From assembly GCF_000307265.1 (NCBI RefSeq), contig NZ_DF158900.1, positions 208,849 through 272,848 of the forward strand: a stretch of DNA of 64,000 bases, read 5' to 3'. How positions within the stretch are numbered: position 1 is the stretch's first letter; each line of letters starts with the position of its first letter. The translations under genes were made by a program, and so were the position numbers. This DNA is from Oscillibacter ruminantium GH1 (GTDB lineage: Bacteria > Bacillota > Clostridia > Oscillospirales > Oscillospiraceae). The notes below the pieces were generated by a model. The model was not told where the DNA came from. It saw only the letters and a list, made by a program, of their open reading frames with translations, and made no database searches. Shown here one piece after another: positions 45,155-53,380 of this stretch.

Positions 45155-46263
45155 AATTTTCATGTGAAAAAGCACTGCTGCAAAAGGCGGTAAATGTGGC
45201 ATCCCGCGCTGTTGCGCAGAAAAGCTCCATTCCGGAGTTGGAAGGGCTGATGGTTGAGGCCGGGGAAGGGCTGACGGTATCCGGATATAACTTGCAAATC
45301 GGAATCCGTGCGAAGACCACTGCCGAGGTGATGGAACCGGGAAAGCTGGTGCTGGATACAAAGTTGTTTGGGAGTATCATCAGCAAGATGCCGGACGACA
45401 TGGTGATGTTGTCGGCCTTGGAGGGGGAACCGGTCCATTTGACCTGCGGGGACGCCTGTTTTGAAATCATGAGTTTTCCGGCGGATAACTATCCGGAGAT
45501 GCCAAAAGTAGATGGGGATGGGTATGTGTCCATCCAGCAGGGGACGCTGCGGAGCATGATAGATCAAACATCATTTGCAATATCCACGAACGAGAGCCGC
45601 CCTATACATACTGGCGCACTGTTCGAAGTCGCAGACGGGAAACTGACGGTGGTGGCGGTAGACGGGTTCCGGATGGCCATTCGCACTGAACAGGTGGAAC
45701 GAGCGGAAAACATAAAAAGGTCGTTTGTGGTGCCCGGAAGCGCGCTATCGGAGGTTCAAAAAATCTGCAAAGAGACAGAGAACCAAGCGGAAATCATGAC
45801 TGGGAAACACCACATTCTATTTAAAATCGGAGATGTCCACCTGATCGGCCGAAGGCTGGAAGGGGAGTTTTTGGACTATAAAAGCGCGCTCCCGCGGCAG
45901 AATCGCATTGCTGTCACTGCTAAGACAAAAAGCCTGATCGAAAGCATTGACCGTGTATCCGTAGTGATCTCAGAAAAGCTGAAAAGCCCAGTGCGGTGCC
46001 TGTTCGATGAAGGCAGAGTGATGCTTTCTGCAAAAACAGGAAGCGGAGAGGCAAAGGATGTGTGCGGGGTATCCGGAAACGGAAGAGGTCTGGAGATTGG
46101 ATTTAACAATCGCTATTTGCTGGATGCGCTGCGTTATGCGCCAGCCGACACGGTTCGGATTGAACTGAACACCGCTGTTTCACCAGCTATCATTGCTCCC
46201 GTAGATAGTGAAGAGAATTTTCTTTACATGGTCCTACCGGTCAGGCTGAAAGCGCAGGCATGA
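45151..46263 (+). CDS. dnaN: Phage DNA polymerase III beta subunit (sliding clamp)
   Basis: A 370-residue clamp, the full size. Three repeated domains; MKFSCEKALLQKAVNVASRAV starts it and FLYMVLPVRL ends it, the usual end of DnaN. It clamps polymerase on DNA. This is a phage copy, unlike the host dnaN at the origin. No phage polymerase is seen in the window, so it probably recruits the host enzyme. Overlaps both neighbours by four bases. Confidence 0.95.
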   Translation: MKFSCEKALLQKAVNVASRAVAQKSSIPELEGLMVEAGEGLTVSGYNLQIGIRAKTTAEVMEPGKLVLDTKLFGSIISKMPDDMVMLSALEGEPVHLTCGDACFEIMSFPADNYPEMPKVDGDGYVSIQQGTLRSMIDQTSFAISTNESRPIHTGALFEVADGKLTVVAVDGFRMAIRTEQVERAENIKRSFVVPGSALSEVQKICKETENQAEIMTGKHHILFKIGDVHLIGRRLEGEFLDYKSALPRQNRIAVTAKTKSLIESIDRVSVVISEKLKSPVRCLFDEGRVMLSAKTGSGEAKDVCGVSGNGRGLEIGFNNRYLLDALRYAPADTVRIELNTAVSPAIIAPVDSEENFLYMVLPVRLKAQA

Positions 46264-46565
46264 CGGTGGACGAAAACCGTGTTGGTGATGCCGCCGAAAT
46301 GGCAAGCGCACGACTGATGCTTGATCAATATGGCTGTGAAATATGCAGTAACTATTACATCTCAAACTGCTTAATCGAGGCGATAAAGGCAAAGCTTCGC
46401 AACAGTAACGTGCATATCATCATGCGCAAAGTGCATGGTGGTTTGATTCCACATTTCTTGTGGAGAGACGAGAGCGGGTTAATTTATGATTTTGGAACAG
46501 ACCACAGCATTTTGACGCCGCTTATGTACCGCGGCTATTTACGCAGAAGAAGGGAGCATGACTGA
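46260..46565 (+). CDS. Phage protein of unknown function
   Basis: A 101-residue protein with two Cys close together (CEICSNYY) and a basic tail. ATG overlaps the dnaN stop. No family recognised. Confidence 0.6.
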   Translation: MTVDENRVGDAAEMASARLMLDQYGCEICSNYYISNCLIEAIKAKLRNSNVHIIMRKVHGGLIPHFLWRDESGLIYDFGTDHSILTPLMYRGYLRRRREHD

Positions 46566-46846
46566 TGGCGCTAATTGACAGGGCTTTAGCCATGGGAAAG
46601 ATAGCGTTCAAAGCAAATGCAGATAGAATGGTAAAACTGTGCGACGTTCGTGACGCACTAAACGATACCCGGACCGTCGGTGCCATGGAAGTGGTGCGGT
46701 GCAGAGAGTGCTCAAACTACATCGAGTACGATGACTGGGACAGAGACCGAGCGGAATCGTTCAAATGCCATGAGTGCAATATCCTACATAGGGACTTTGG
46801 AGCGGATGGGTTCTGTTCCTACGGCAAGAGAAAGGGGCATGACTGA
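46565..46846 (+). CDS. Small zinc-ribbon phage protein
   Basis: A 93-residue protein. VVRCRECSNYIEYD and CHECNILH...FCSYG give three Cys groups for zinc; such proteins fill clostridial phage early regions. Overlaps both neighbours by one base. Confidence 0.65.
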   Translation: MALIDRALAMGKIAFKANADRMVKLCDVRDALNDTRTVGAMEVVRCRECSNYIEYDDWDRDRAESFKCHECNILHRDFGADGFCSYGKRKGHD

Positions 46847-47478
46847 TGGAACGATTGACACATTATGATATTAATGGGCGTGTGTACAGCACTCGCGGAT
46901 ACGAAATTACGCTATCAATGCTCGCGGCCTACGAGGACACCGGGCTGGAACCGGATGAAATCGGCGATTTGCGGGCGAGTGCAGATGGACTTGCTATGTT
47001 GGTTCGTCAGGTATCATGCGATTGCAGCATAACATTTACGCACCTCCGCGAGTTGGCCGAGGCAGACAAGGACGGGCGGCTAGTGGTGCTGCCGTGCAAA
47101 GTGGAACAATTGCGAAAAATGCTTGATGATTTGACATCTGGAAGTAGCGTGGACGCAGGAGAAACCTACACAACGGGATATCGATACGGGTGGGAAAACG
47201 GACGCGCAGAACTACTACGCTACATTTTTGGTATGTCTGATGGTGGAACCCGTGAAGCCGCCGAGGCCGCGCTGCGAGGTGAAGAAATAACCGATTGCGA
47301 TAAATGCGATATTTGGAGCGAGGACGGAGAAAACTGCGGGTGGACACATGACGGGAAAGATTTTGTATGTGTTCGCGGGCATATCCTCACCGCAAAAGAA
47401 AAGCAGTCGGCACTTAGAAAATCAAGCGAATTGCGGAAACACGATGAAGCCGCGCTGGGGAAGGATGAAGATCAATGA
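46846..47478 (+). CDS. Phage protein of unknown function
   Basis: A 210-residue protein that begins MERLTHYDINGRVYSTRG and has AAYEDTGLEPDEI, a segment common in clostridial phage proteins. It holds several cysteines (CDKC, CGW). Overlaps the next gene by four bases. Confidence 0.65.
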   Translation: MERLTHYDINGRVYSTRGYEITLSMLAAYEDTGLEPDEIGDLRASADGLAMLVRQVSCDCSITFTHLRELAEADKDGRLVVLPCKVEQLRKMLDDLTSGSSVDAGETYTTGYRYGWENGRAELLRYIFGMSDGGTREAAEAALRGEEITDCDKCDIWSEDGENCGWTHDGKDFVCVRGHILTAKEKQSALRKSSELRKHDEAALGKDEDQ

Positions 47479-47858
47479 AAAAATTATCAGAATTATCGAT
47501 GGACACAATGATATGCGTCGGGCATCAGAATGATGGAGAATTCGACGTTATGTCGAAAGAGGATTACCTACGATCTTCCTGGTTCCTTGACTACCCGTAT
47601 GAGCCTTTTACATCAGTATGCCTAGCTGATAAATCTGTCCTGACATTCGACCTATTTGATGCCATCGAGCGCATCGGAGAGGATTCATCCTATGAGGACT
47701 GGGATGAAGACGTTTACAACGATATCAAGGATTTGCCGGAGACAAAAGCGTTTTTGGAGAAGTTCAAGGAGGCGTCTGAGCGTAATCCTACATACTGGGA
47801 GGGAGAAGCTGTTGAGATTGATATGATCCCGGAAAAGGAGGATGCACAGGATGTATGA
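47475..47858 (+). CDS. Acidic phage protein of unknown function
   Basis: A 127-residue acidic protein with no known motif. It starts MKKLSELSMDTMICVGH and overlaps the previous stop (ATGA). Confidence 0.6.
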   Translation: MKKLSELSMDTMICVGHQNDGEFDVMSKEDYLRSSWFLDYPYEPFTSVCLADKSVLTFDLFDAIERIGEDSSYEDWDEDVYNDIKDLPETKAFLEKFKEASERNPTYWEGEAVEIDMIPEKEDAQDV

Positions 47859-48216
47859 GCCTCCTAAACGGCGCAAGCTGACCAAAGCGGAGAGGCAAGA
47901 GGTGTACAAAAAGTGCGGTGGCCATTGCGCCTACTGCGGGTGCGATCTGGCGTACAAAGACATGCAGGTTGACCATGTGGACGCGGTTGCGCGGGGCGGG
48001 GAGGATAATATGGGAAACTGGCTCCCCGCCTGCCGCCCGTGCAATTACTACAAAAGTACGCTGTCCTTGGACGATTTCAGGGAGTGCATCAACCGGTGGC
48101 CGATGACCTTAGCCCGCGACAGCGTGACCTATCGCAATGCGGTACGGTTTGGCGTGGTGCAGCCGAGGCCGCATAAGGTAGTGTTTTATTTCGAGAGGGA
48201 GGCCGCAGATGAGTGA
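47851..48216 (+). CDS. HNH endonuclease
   Basis: A 121-residue protein with CAYCGCDL, QVDHVDAVARGGEDNMGNW and CRPCNYYKS, a full HNH nuclease with its zinc cysteines. The ATG at 47851 has AAAGGAGG nine bases before it. Phage HNH proteins near terminase often help packaging, but this one lies about 3 kb earlier. Confidence 0.85.
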   Translation: MYEPPKRRKLTKAERQEVYKKCGGHCAYCGCDLAYKDMQVDHVDAVARGGEDNMGNWLPACRPCNYYKSTLSLDDFRECINRWPMTLARDSVTYRNAVRFGVVQPRPHKVVFYFEREAADE

Positions 48217-48616
48217 ATCGAAGATTCTTATTGAAAATCCGCTTGAATCCTTGAGCATGACGGTTCCATTTTCTTGCCGCGATTGGGCGACGGAAAAGCG
48301 CGATGCATGGGTGTGGGGAATTATCTGCGGCTGGGGCGATGACTGCCAAAGAGAGTTTGAGCAAAAATTCGGATGGGATGTAAATACATTTGGACGTCTT
48401 AAACGGTTGCATACCAAATTTGAAGAAATGCGCCGCGCTCAGTCCGCCGACGAGCGGACGGGGCGGTGGGTTCCTGTTGTGAATACATGGACGCAGGACG
48501 AACATGTATATGGCGCTACATGGTATAAGTGCGATCAGTGCGGTCGATTGTGCGAAACAAAGCAACCGTACTGCCACTGCGGCGCGCATATGATCGAAGG
48601 AGAGGAACATGACTGA
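48209..48616 (+). CDS. Phage protein with C-terminal zinc ribbon
   Basis: A 135-residue protein with CDQCGRLCETKQPYCHCG near the end, a zinc ribbon. It overlaps both neighbours by eight bases. Function unknown. Confidence 0.62.
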   Translation: MSESKILIENPLESLSMTVPFSCRDWATEKRDAWVWGIICGWGDDCQREFEQKFGWDVNTFGRLKRLHTKFEEMRRAQSADERTGRWVPVVNTWTQDEHVYGATWYKCDQCGRLCETKQPYCHCGAHMIEGEEHD

Positions 48617-48980
48617 CGAAAAACGAATCGCAGTGCTGGAAAGACTTGCTCACACGGAATCCAAATGGCCCGGCACAGAGGATACGCTGGACGCACTGGA
48701 CGCCGCCATCTCCGCCCTTCGCGACCGCATCGCCCGCCAGAACCCGCGGCCGCTGACGTTGCAGGAGTTGCAGAAAATGGCGGGTGAGCCGGTGTACGTG
48801 CAACATATCATCTCCCCTGCGAGCAATAGAGATGATGGAGAGTGGTTGATTTTAAAAAGCTGCCAACCTGATATATCGCAACCGTATGTGGCCTTTAAAG
48901 ATTCTGGCCTTTGCGTGTACTACTACGGGCAATCGTGGCTTGCCTACCGCACCAAGCCGGAGCCGCCGGAAAGCGATTGA
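48609..48980 (+). CDS. Phage protein of unknown function
   Basis: A 123-residue protein. LTLQELQKMAGEPVYVQ and YYGQSWLAYRTKP are common in clostridial phage proteins. Starts in overlap with the previous gene. A hairpin follows the stop. Confidence 0.62.
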   Translation: MTDEKRIAVLERLAHTESKWPGTEDTLDALDAAISALRDRIARQNPRPLTLQELQKMAGEPVYVQHIISPASNRDDGEWLILKSCQPDISQPYVAFKDSGLCVYYYGQSWLAYRTKPEPPESD

Positions 48981-48986
48981 CTTTTG

Positions 48987-49015
48987 AAACGTCCGCTCAA
49001 CTGGAACGGACGTTT
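48987..49015 (+). other. Hairpin after the early operon
   Basis: Nine-base perfect arms (48987-48995, 49007-49015) soon after the stop at 48980. It ends in TTT without a long T-run, so it is a weak terminator candidate. Confidence 0.5.
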
Positions 49016-49044
49016 GAGTGGTCAAACAAGCCGTATACATTACA

Positions 49045-49066
49045 TAAATACGCGCGCGCGTATTTA
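49045..49066. repeat. Perfect 22-bp palindrome before the Rep-like gene
   Basis: TAAATACGCGC followed at once by its own reverse complement: ten alternating CG bases flanked by AT-rich arms. It lies 52 bases before the ATG of the HUH gene. It may be an operator, a Rep-binding origin hairpin or a cruciform. Confidence 0.7.
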
Positions 49067-49117
49067 GAGGGCTTGGTAAGAGCCTAAGTTTAGAACCATC
49101 TTGCAGGAGGAGCAGAT

Positions 49118-49891
49118 ATGAAGGACGGATATTGGGCATTGCGCAAATATACGGCCGGCCAGGTGGGGGAGTCCATCAAGTATTGGATTCCGGGAGAGAA
49201 GCCAAGCAGATCTCAGCGGAGAATAAAATCTGATATCAGAAAGCAAAAAGCAAATGAAGCGAACTGTGAGAGATCGTTTGCAAGATTGATACATAGCAAT
49301 TTTAGAAACGGGATAGATCAGTTGGTGGGATTAGATTATTCCCCAGAGGGATATGAGAAGATGCTGTCCGGACGAGTGAAGAATTTAGACAAGTTCTCCG
49401 CAATGGATCGGATTATGGCTCTAGCACAACATCAAGCAGAGTTATTCCTTCGGAGGGTTGGAAGAGAATGCAAGAAGCAGGGGATTCCATTCCGGTACCT
49501 GATGGTCACATCCGACATGGACGGAAAAACTGGTGAGGCGGTCCGCGTCCATCATCACATGATCGTGAATGCAGAAGCTCTGGAAATCTGCAAAGAAAAG
49601 TGGACGATGGGTGGCGTCGACTATGAAGCTCTGCTGAAACGGGAAGATCAGACTGACCTAGCTGAATACCTGATGAAACAGGTGCGCAGACTTCCAGACG
49701 CAAAGAAGTATACGCCCAGCCGCAACTTGATTCGGTCACAGCCAAAAGATCGCATTGCCATTAACGGATCGGAACTGCGCTTGCCGAAAGGGGCGACGTT
49801 GCTATACCGCAGCCCGTATAAGCCGGGGATGGCACAGTATATCCGGTATGTATTACCGGGAGTAAAACCGGGAGGAAGAGAAAATGAGTAG
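49118..49891 (+). CDS. HUH Rep-like protein (rolling-circle replication type)
   Basis: A 257-residue protein. The HUH-type metal motif is RVHHHMIVN (His145-His147), and Tyr184 in DLAEYLMKQVRR is a candidate nicking tyrosine. It resembles the Rep ORF2/G2P group of rolling-circle proteins. Such an enzyme nicks one strand and starts replication or conjugation. Here it sits in a double-stranded DNA prophage next to a palindrome. GGAGG precedes the ATG. Confidence 0.75.
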   Translation: MKDGYWALRKYTAGQVGESIKYWIPGEKPSRSQRRIKSDIRKQKANEANCERSFARLIHSNFRNGIDQLVGLDYSPEGYEKMLSGRVKNLDKFSAMDRIMALAQHQAELFLRRVGRECKKQGIPFRYLMVTSDMDGKTGEAVRVHHHMIVNAEALEICKEKWTMGGVDYEALLKREDQTDLAEYLMKQVRRLPDAKKYTPSRNLIRSQPKDRIAINGSELRLPKGATLLYRSPYKPGMAQYIRYVLPGVKPGGRENE

Positions 49892-50306
49892 TCCAAGATA
49901 TGACTGGTGGCCGTATGTCAAAGGCATGATCAGGAGATTCCCAGAGCTGTGCATGAAATATGCAGAGCTACATACGGTTTCGGCAACGGCGAACTATTCC
50001 GGAATGCCGGGGAGTCACAGCGGAAGTCGGGCGACTGAGCTTATCGCGGTGCGGGAGCTGCCGTCGACACAGCAACGGGAATATGAGGCGGTGCGCCGCG
50101 CTATCGAGACAACGCGAAAATATAAAAATGGGGATGCACGTATGCGCATGGTGCAGCTGGCTTTTTGGCACAGTCAGGAGAAACTGCGCCTTGATGCGGT
50201 TGCGCGGCGGCTTCACTATTCCACAGATTCCGTGCAGGACTGGCACTGTGAGTTCATACGACTCGTGGCAAGCAACTACGGGCTACTGGACAGCGATGGA
50301 GAATGA
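49884..50306 (+). CDS. ArpU/RinA-like phage late regulator
   Basis: A 140-residue protein with a C-terminal helix-turn-helix of sigma-region-4 type (RLDAVARRLHYSTDSVQDWHCEFIR). In many Gram-positive phages such a protein lies just before terminase and switches on late genes. It overlaps the HUH gene by eight bases. Confidence 0.7.
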   Translation: MSSPRYDWWPYVKGMIRRFPELCMKYAELHTVSATANYSGMPGSHSGSRATELIAVRELPSTQQREYEAVRRAIETTRKYKNGDARMRMVQLAFWHSQEKLRLDAVARRLHYSTDSVQDWHCEFIRLVASNYGLLDSDGE

Positions 50307-50440
50307 AAATATACCTCGCAGAGCCAAAAGAACCTGTTAAGCTAGTAGCATGGGAAAGTCCAGAGGGTGTCAAGGTACTGTCAGGGCGCAGAAATGCGAG
50401 TGGTACTAGCGAGGCGCGGGATTTGCGTAGATTTCGATGA
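50303..50440 (+). CDS. Possible small phage protein, 45 residues
   Basis: An ATG frame of 45 codons (starts MKIYLAEPKEPVKLVAWESP) overlapping the previous stop by four bases (ATGA), which suggests coupling. No known motif. Another frame at 50367-50555 is less convincing. The rest of 50441-50773 has no clear gene and carries the structured element below. Confidence 0.4.
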   Translation: MKIYLAEPKEPVKLVAWESPEGVKVLSGRRNASGTSEARDLRRFR

Positions 50441-50666
50441 TTTTTTAAGGCGTTTCGCTTTCGCTACTAGAGCGGCTGACAGGAAGGAAGAACAGAGCGG
50501 AAAAATTCTTTATATCCGCGCGCGTCATGCGCGTACGCGAGGGAAACGAAAATAAAGCGAAATTAAGCGAAGAACTAGCGATCAAAACCGTTCGTTTCGC
50601 GGCGGAGTTTTCCATAGCCGGTTTACTTACCGATGCTATCTGGAATCAGCCACGCTAACAAACCAT

Positions 50667-50756
50667 CGGAACACCACCCGGCCTTTGACGGCCGGCTTTC
50701 ATGAACCCCTCCGGCCTGACCTGAGTGGGAGACTGCGAGGGTCGGGTGGTGTGCCG
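50667..50756 (+). ncRNA. Long inverted repeat before terS, candidate structured RNA
   Basis: Arms 50667-50680 and 50743-50756 pair at 13 of 14 positions. Inside lie a six-base hairpin pair (50678-50683 with 50690-50695), a competing stem (50690-50695 with 50711-50716) and ccctc/gaggg (50707-50711 with 50737-50741). It ends three bases before the terS ribosome site. It could be a structured leader RNA, a packaging RNA, or a DNA site for terminase. I do not recognise it as a known motif. Confidence 0.5.
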
Positions 50757-50773
50757 AATAGGAGATGATGGAC

Positions 50774-51271
50774 ATGGAAGTGAATGCTGCGGCGCTGGCG
50801 GAATGTTTTGGCGTGACAAAGCGAAGAGTCCAGATGATGGCCGATGAGGGCATTGTTGTTCGAATTAGACGTGGAAAATACGATCTTGGGCAGTCCGTCA
50901 AAAACTATATCGACTACATGGCAAAAGCCGGAAAGTCCAAAGAGGAAAAAGCTCTGGACGATATCCGTGCAGATCATGAACGGGTCAAGATGCGGAAAAC
51001 GGAATTGACAGTTAAGCGGCTGGAAGGACAGATGCACCTCGCATCGGATGTAGAACGTCTCTGGGGAAATATGGCGGAGACGGTGAAAAGTAGAATGCTG
51101 GGGATTCCGGTGAAGTTGGCGCCACAGGTTACAGGGCTGACGGACACGGCGGAAATTCAGAACATGATGCAGAAGGAGATCACAGATGCTTTAAACGAAG
51201 TATCGGGTTACGACCCGGCGGATTATGATGACTATGAGCCAGAAGACGAAGAAAACGAAGATTCCGAATGA
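50774..51271 (+). CDS. Terminase small subunit, Nu1-like
   Basis: A 165-residue protein. The N-terminal winged helix (MEVNAAALAECFGVTKRRVQ) is that of lambda Nu1, which binds the packaging site; the rest is helical with an acidic tail. The ATG at 50774 is nine bases from AGGAG; ATGs at 50765 and 50768 are too close. It overlaps the large subunit gene. Confidence 0.85.
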   Translation: MEVNAAALAECFGVTKRRVQMMADEGIVVRIRRGKYDLGQSVKNYIDYMAKAGKSKEEKALDDIRADHERVKMRKTELTVKRLEGQMHLASDVERLWGNMAETVKSRMLGIPVKLAPQVTGLTDTAEIQNMMQKEITDALNEVSGYDPADYDDYEPEDEENEDSE

Positions 51272-53117
51272 GCGGGAGATTCAATATAGGCGCACCTTGA
51301 AGCTGTTCAAACGGCTGATGGGTGCTTTTTCCGTACCAGAGCCTATGACGGTGAGTCAGTGGGCAGATCGGTTCCGTGTGCTGTCACCAGAAGCGTCTGC
51401 GGAGATCGGACGGTGGAGGACGGACAGAGCGCCGTACCAGAAAGAGATCATGGACGCGATATCAGATCCAAGGGTGGAAATCGTTGTTATTATGGCCAGT
51501 GCGCAGGTCGGTAAAACGGAAGCGATTTTAAATGCCATAGGATGGTTTATAGACCGGGAACCATGCCCGATGCTTTATGTTCTGCCAACAAAAGATTTGG
51601 CGGAGGTATATTCCAAAGAACGACTGGCACCAATGGTGCGAGATTGCCCAACGCTGCGCGAAAAGGTGGCGGACGCAAAGGCAAAGGACGGCGGAAACAC
51701 AATCTATCAGAAACGCTTCCCGGGGGGGTCAATATCGCTGGTAGGGGCGAATTCGCCTGCGCAGTTACGTGGCCGACCTGTGCGAGTGGTACTGCTGGAC
51801 GAGGTGGACGGATATCCGCAGTCATCAGGCGCAGAAGGTGACCCAGTAGAGCTGGCTAGAAAGAGAACAAAAAACTTCTGGAATCGGAAGATCGTACTGG
51901 TATCCACTCCGACGAACGAGGATGAGAGCCGGATCGAAAAGGAATACCGGACGTCAACAATGGAAGAGTTGGAGGTGCAGTGCCCAAACTGCGGGGAGTG
52001 GCAACCATACGTATGGAAGGGGCTTAAATTTGACCATGAGTCTGGAAGTAACACGGCGGAAATTTTGGGGTATGAATGCAGAGCGTGCAAGTGTCTGGAC
52101 AGCGAAGTGCGCTGGAAACATCAGCCGATTAGATGGACCGCAAAGCATCCAGAAAGAGCAAAAATCAGGGGATTTCACCTAAACGAATTCTGCTCGCCAT
52201 GGGGTTCGTGGAAAGATATAGCGGAAAGCTTCCTCAAAGCGAAGCACATGGGCGTGGACAGTATGAAGGCTTGGACCAATACCACACTGGGCGAGACATT
52301 CAAACAGAAGAGAGAGCTGAGCGTAGATGAGATCATCAAGAAAAGGCGCATTGCCTATAACTGCGAGGTTCCATATGACGTGCTTGTGCTGACGGCAGCA
52401 GTGGACGTGCAGGATAACCGCCTGGAATACGAGATTGATGGGTGGGGTGAGGAATATCGGTCATGGGCAATCAAGTACGGTGTAATTCAGAGTGACCCGG
52501 GACAGGAATTCACATGGAGTATGCTGGATGACATACTTTTCGACACATACCTGCGGGCAGACGGTCAAAAGATGATTATTTCAACAACTTGTATTGACCA
52601 TGGAGGACATTTTACACAGCAGGTAGAGAGATACTGCAAAGACAAAAAAAGAGAAGCACGCAGGATTTGGGCGATCAAGGGATTTGGTGGTGAGGGTGTA
52701 CCGTTTGTGAGAAGACCGAAAAACCGGAACAAAGCCGGAATTTTCCTGTTTGACATTGGTGTTGATGCGGGAAAGGATACGATGCTATCTCGCCTGTCTG
52801 TAAAATACGAACAGGACCCGGGGTATTGTTTCTTCCCAATTGAAGCAGACAAGGGATTCGACGACGCATATTTTCAGGGACTATGCAGTGAACATCGCGT
52901 ACCGTATACAGATCGAGGACAGACGCGAACACGATGGGAAAAGGTTACTTCGGGTGCCAGAAACGAGCCGTGGGATCTGAGAAACTATAACAATGCGGCA
53001 ATTGAGATTTTAAACCCCAATTTTAAAATGCTTGCACAGCGTAGAGAGCAGAAGCCAGATGAAAAGCAACAGCCACCGCGAAAGAGAAAGGGATCCAGAG
53101 GCATCGAGGATATTTGA
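51234..53117 (+). CDS. Terminase large subunit, GpA type
   Basis: A 627-residue packaging motor. Walker A-like SAQVGKTE (about residues 91-98), Walker B VVLLDEVDGYP, then the C motif IVLVSTPT and a zinc ribbon (CPNCGEW, CRACKC). The C-terminal nuclease has TAAVDVQDNRLEYEI. This is the lambda gpA family, which cuts concatemers and fills the capsid. The start at 51234 inside terS has a weak ribosome site; 51225 is also possible. Confidence 0.95.
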   Translation: MSQKTKKTKIPNEREIQYRRTLKLFKRLMGAFSVPEPMTVSQWADRFRVLSPEASAEIGRWRTDRAPYQKEIMDAISDPRVEIVVIMASAQVGKTEAILNAIGWFIDREPCPMLYVLPTKDLAEVYSKERLAPMVRDCPTLREKVADAKAKDGGNTIYQKRFPGGSISLVGANSPAQLRGRPVRVVLLDEVDGYPQSSGAEGDPVELARKRTKNFWNRKIVLVSTPTNEDESRIEKEYRTSTMEELEVQCPNCGEWQPYVWKGLKFDHESGSNTAEILGYECRACKCLDSEVRWKHQPIRWTAKHPERAKIRGFHLNEFCSPWGSWKDIAESFLKAKHMGVDSMKAWTNTTLGETFKQKRELSVDEIIKKRRIAYNCEVPYDVLVLTAAVDVQDNRLEYEIDGWGEEYRSWAIKYGVIQSDPGQEFTWSMLDDILFDTYLRADGQKMIISTTCIDHGGHFTQQVERYCKDKKREARRIWAIKGFGGEGVPFVRRPKNRNKAGIFLFDIGVDAGKDTMLSRLSVKYEQDPGYCFFPIEADKGFDDAYFQGLCSEHRVPYTDRGQTRTRWEKVTSGARNEPWDLRNYNNAAIEILNPNFKMLAQRREQKPDEKQQPPRKRKGSRGIEDI

Positions 53118-53130
53118 ATGGAGGAATACC

Positions 53131-53370
53131 ATGGCAGAAACGAGGTTGGAAATGCTGATTCGCCGTAGAGATCAGTATATTGCGGCAGAAGATGCGATTT
53201 TGGGCGGAGCACAGTCCTATTCGGTTGGTTCACGGCAGCTGACGCGTGGTAGTTTGAAGGAAGTGCGGGCAGCAATTGCAGATTTGGAAAAAGAAATTGC
53301 GGCGGAACAATCTGTCGCGGCGGGACGTGGGCGGAACTGTGTAAAACGAGTCGTGCCATTGGACTACTGA
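53131..53370 (+). CDS. DUF6148 head-tail joining-like protein
   Basis: A 79-residue protein of the DUF6148 type (QYIAAEDAILGGAQSYSVG). It is between terL and portal, the place of lambda gpW, which joins head and tail. GGAGG precedes the ATG. Confidence 0.75.
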   Translation: MAETRLEMLIRRRDQYIAAEDAILGGAQSYSVGSRQLTRGSLKEVRAAIADLEKEIAAEQSVAAGRGRNCVKRVVPLDY

Positions 53371-53380
53371 GGGGGACGGC

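Noticed and set aside
50520..50540. CG-rich tract with a 10-base palindrome (50530-50539)
   Set aside because: Short and without partner sites; noted only as a possible echo of the 49045 palindrome.
50367..50555. 62-codon plus frame before terS
   Set aside because: No ribosome site, and the sequence is Arg-rich from CG-rich tracts; not counted as a gene.
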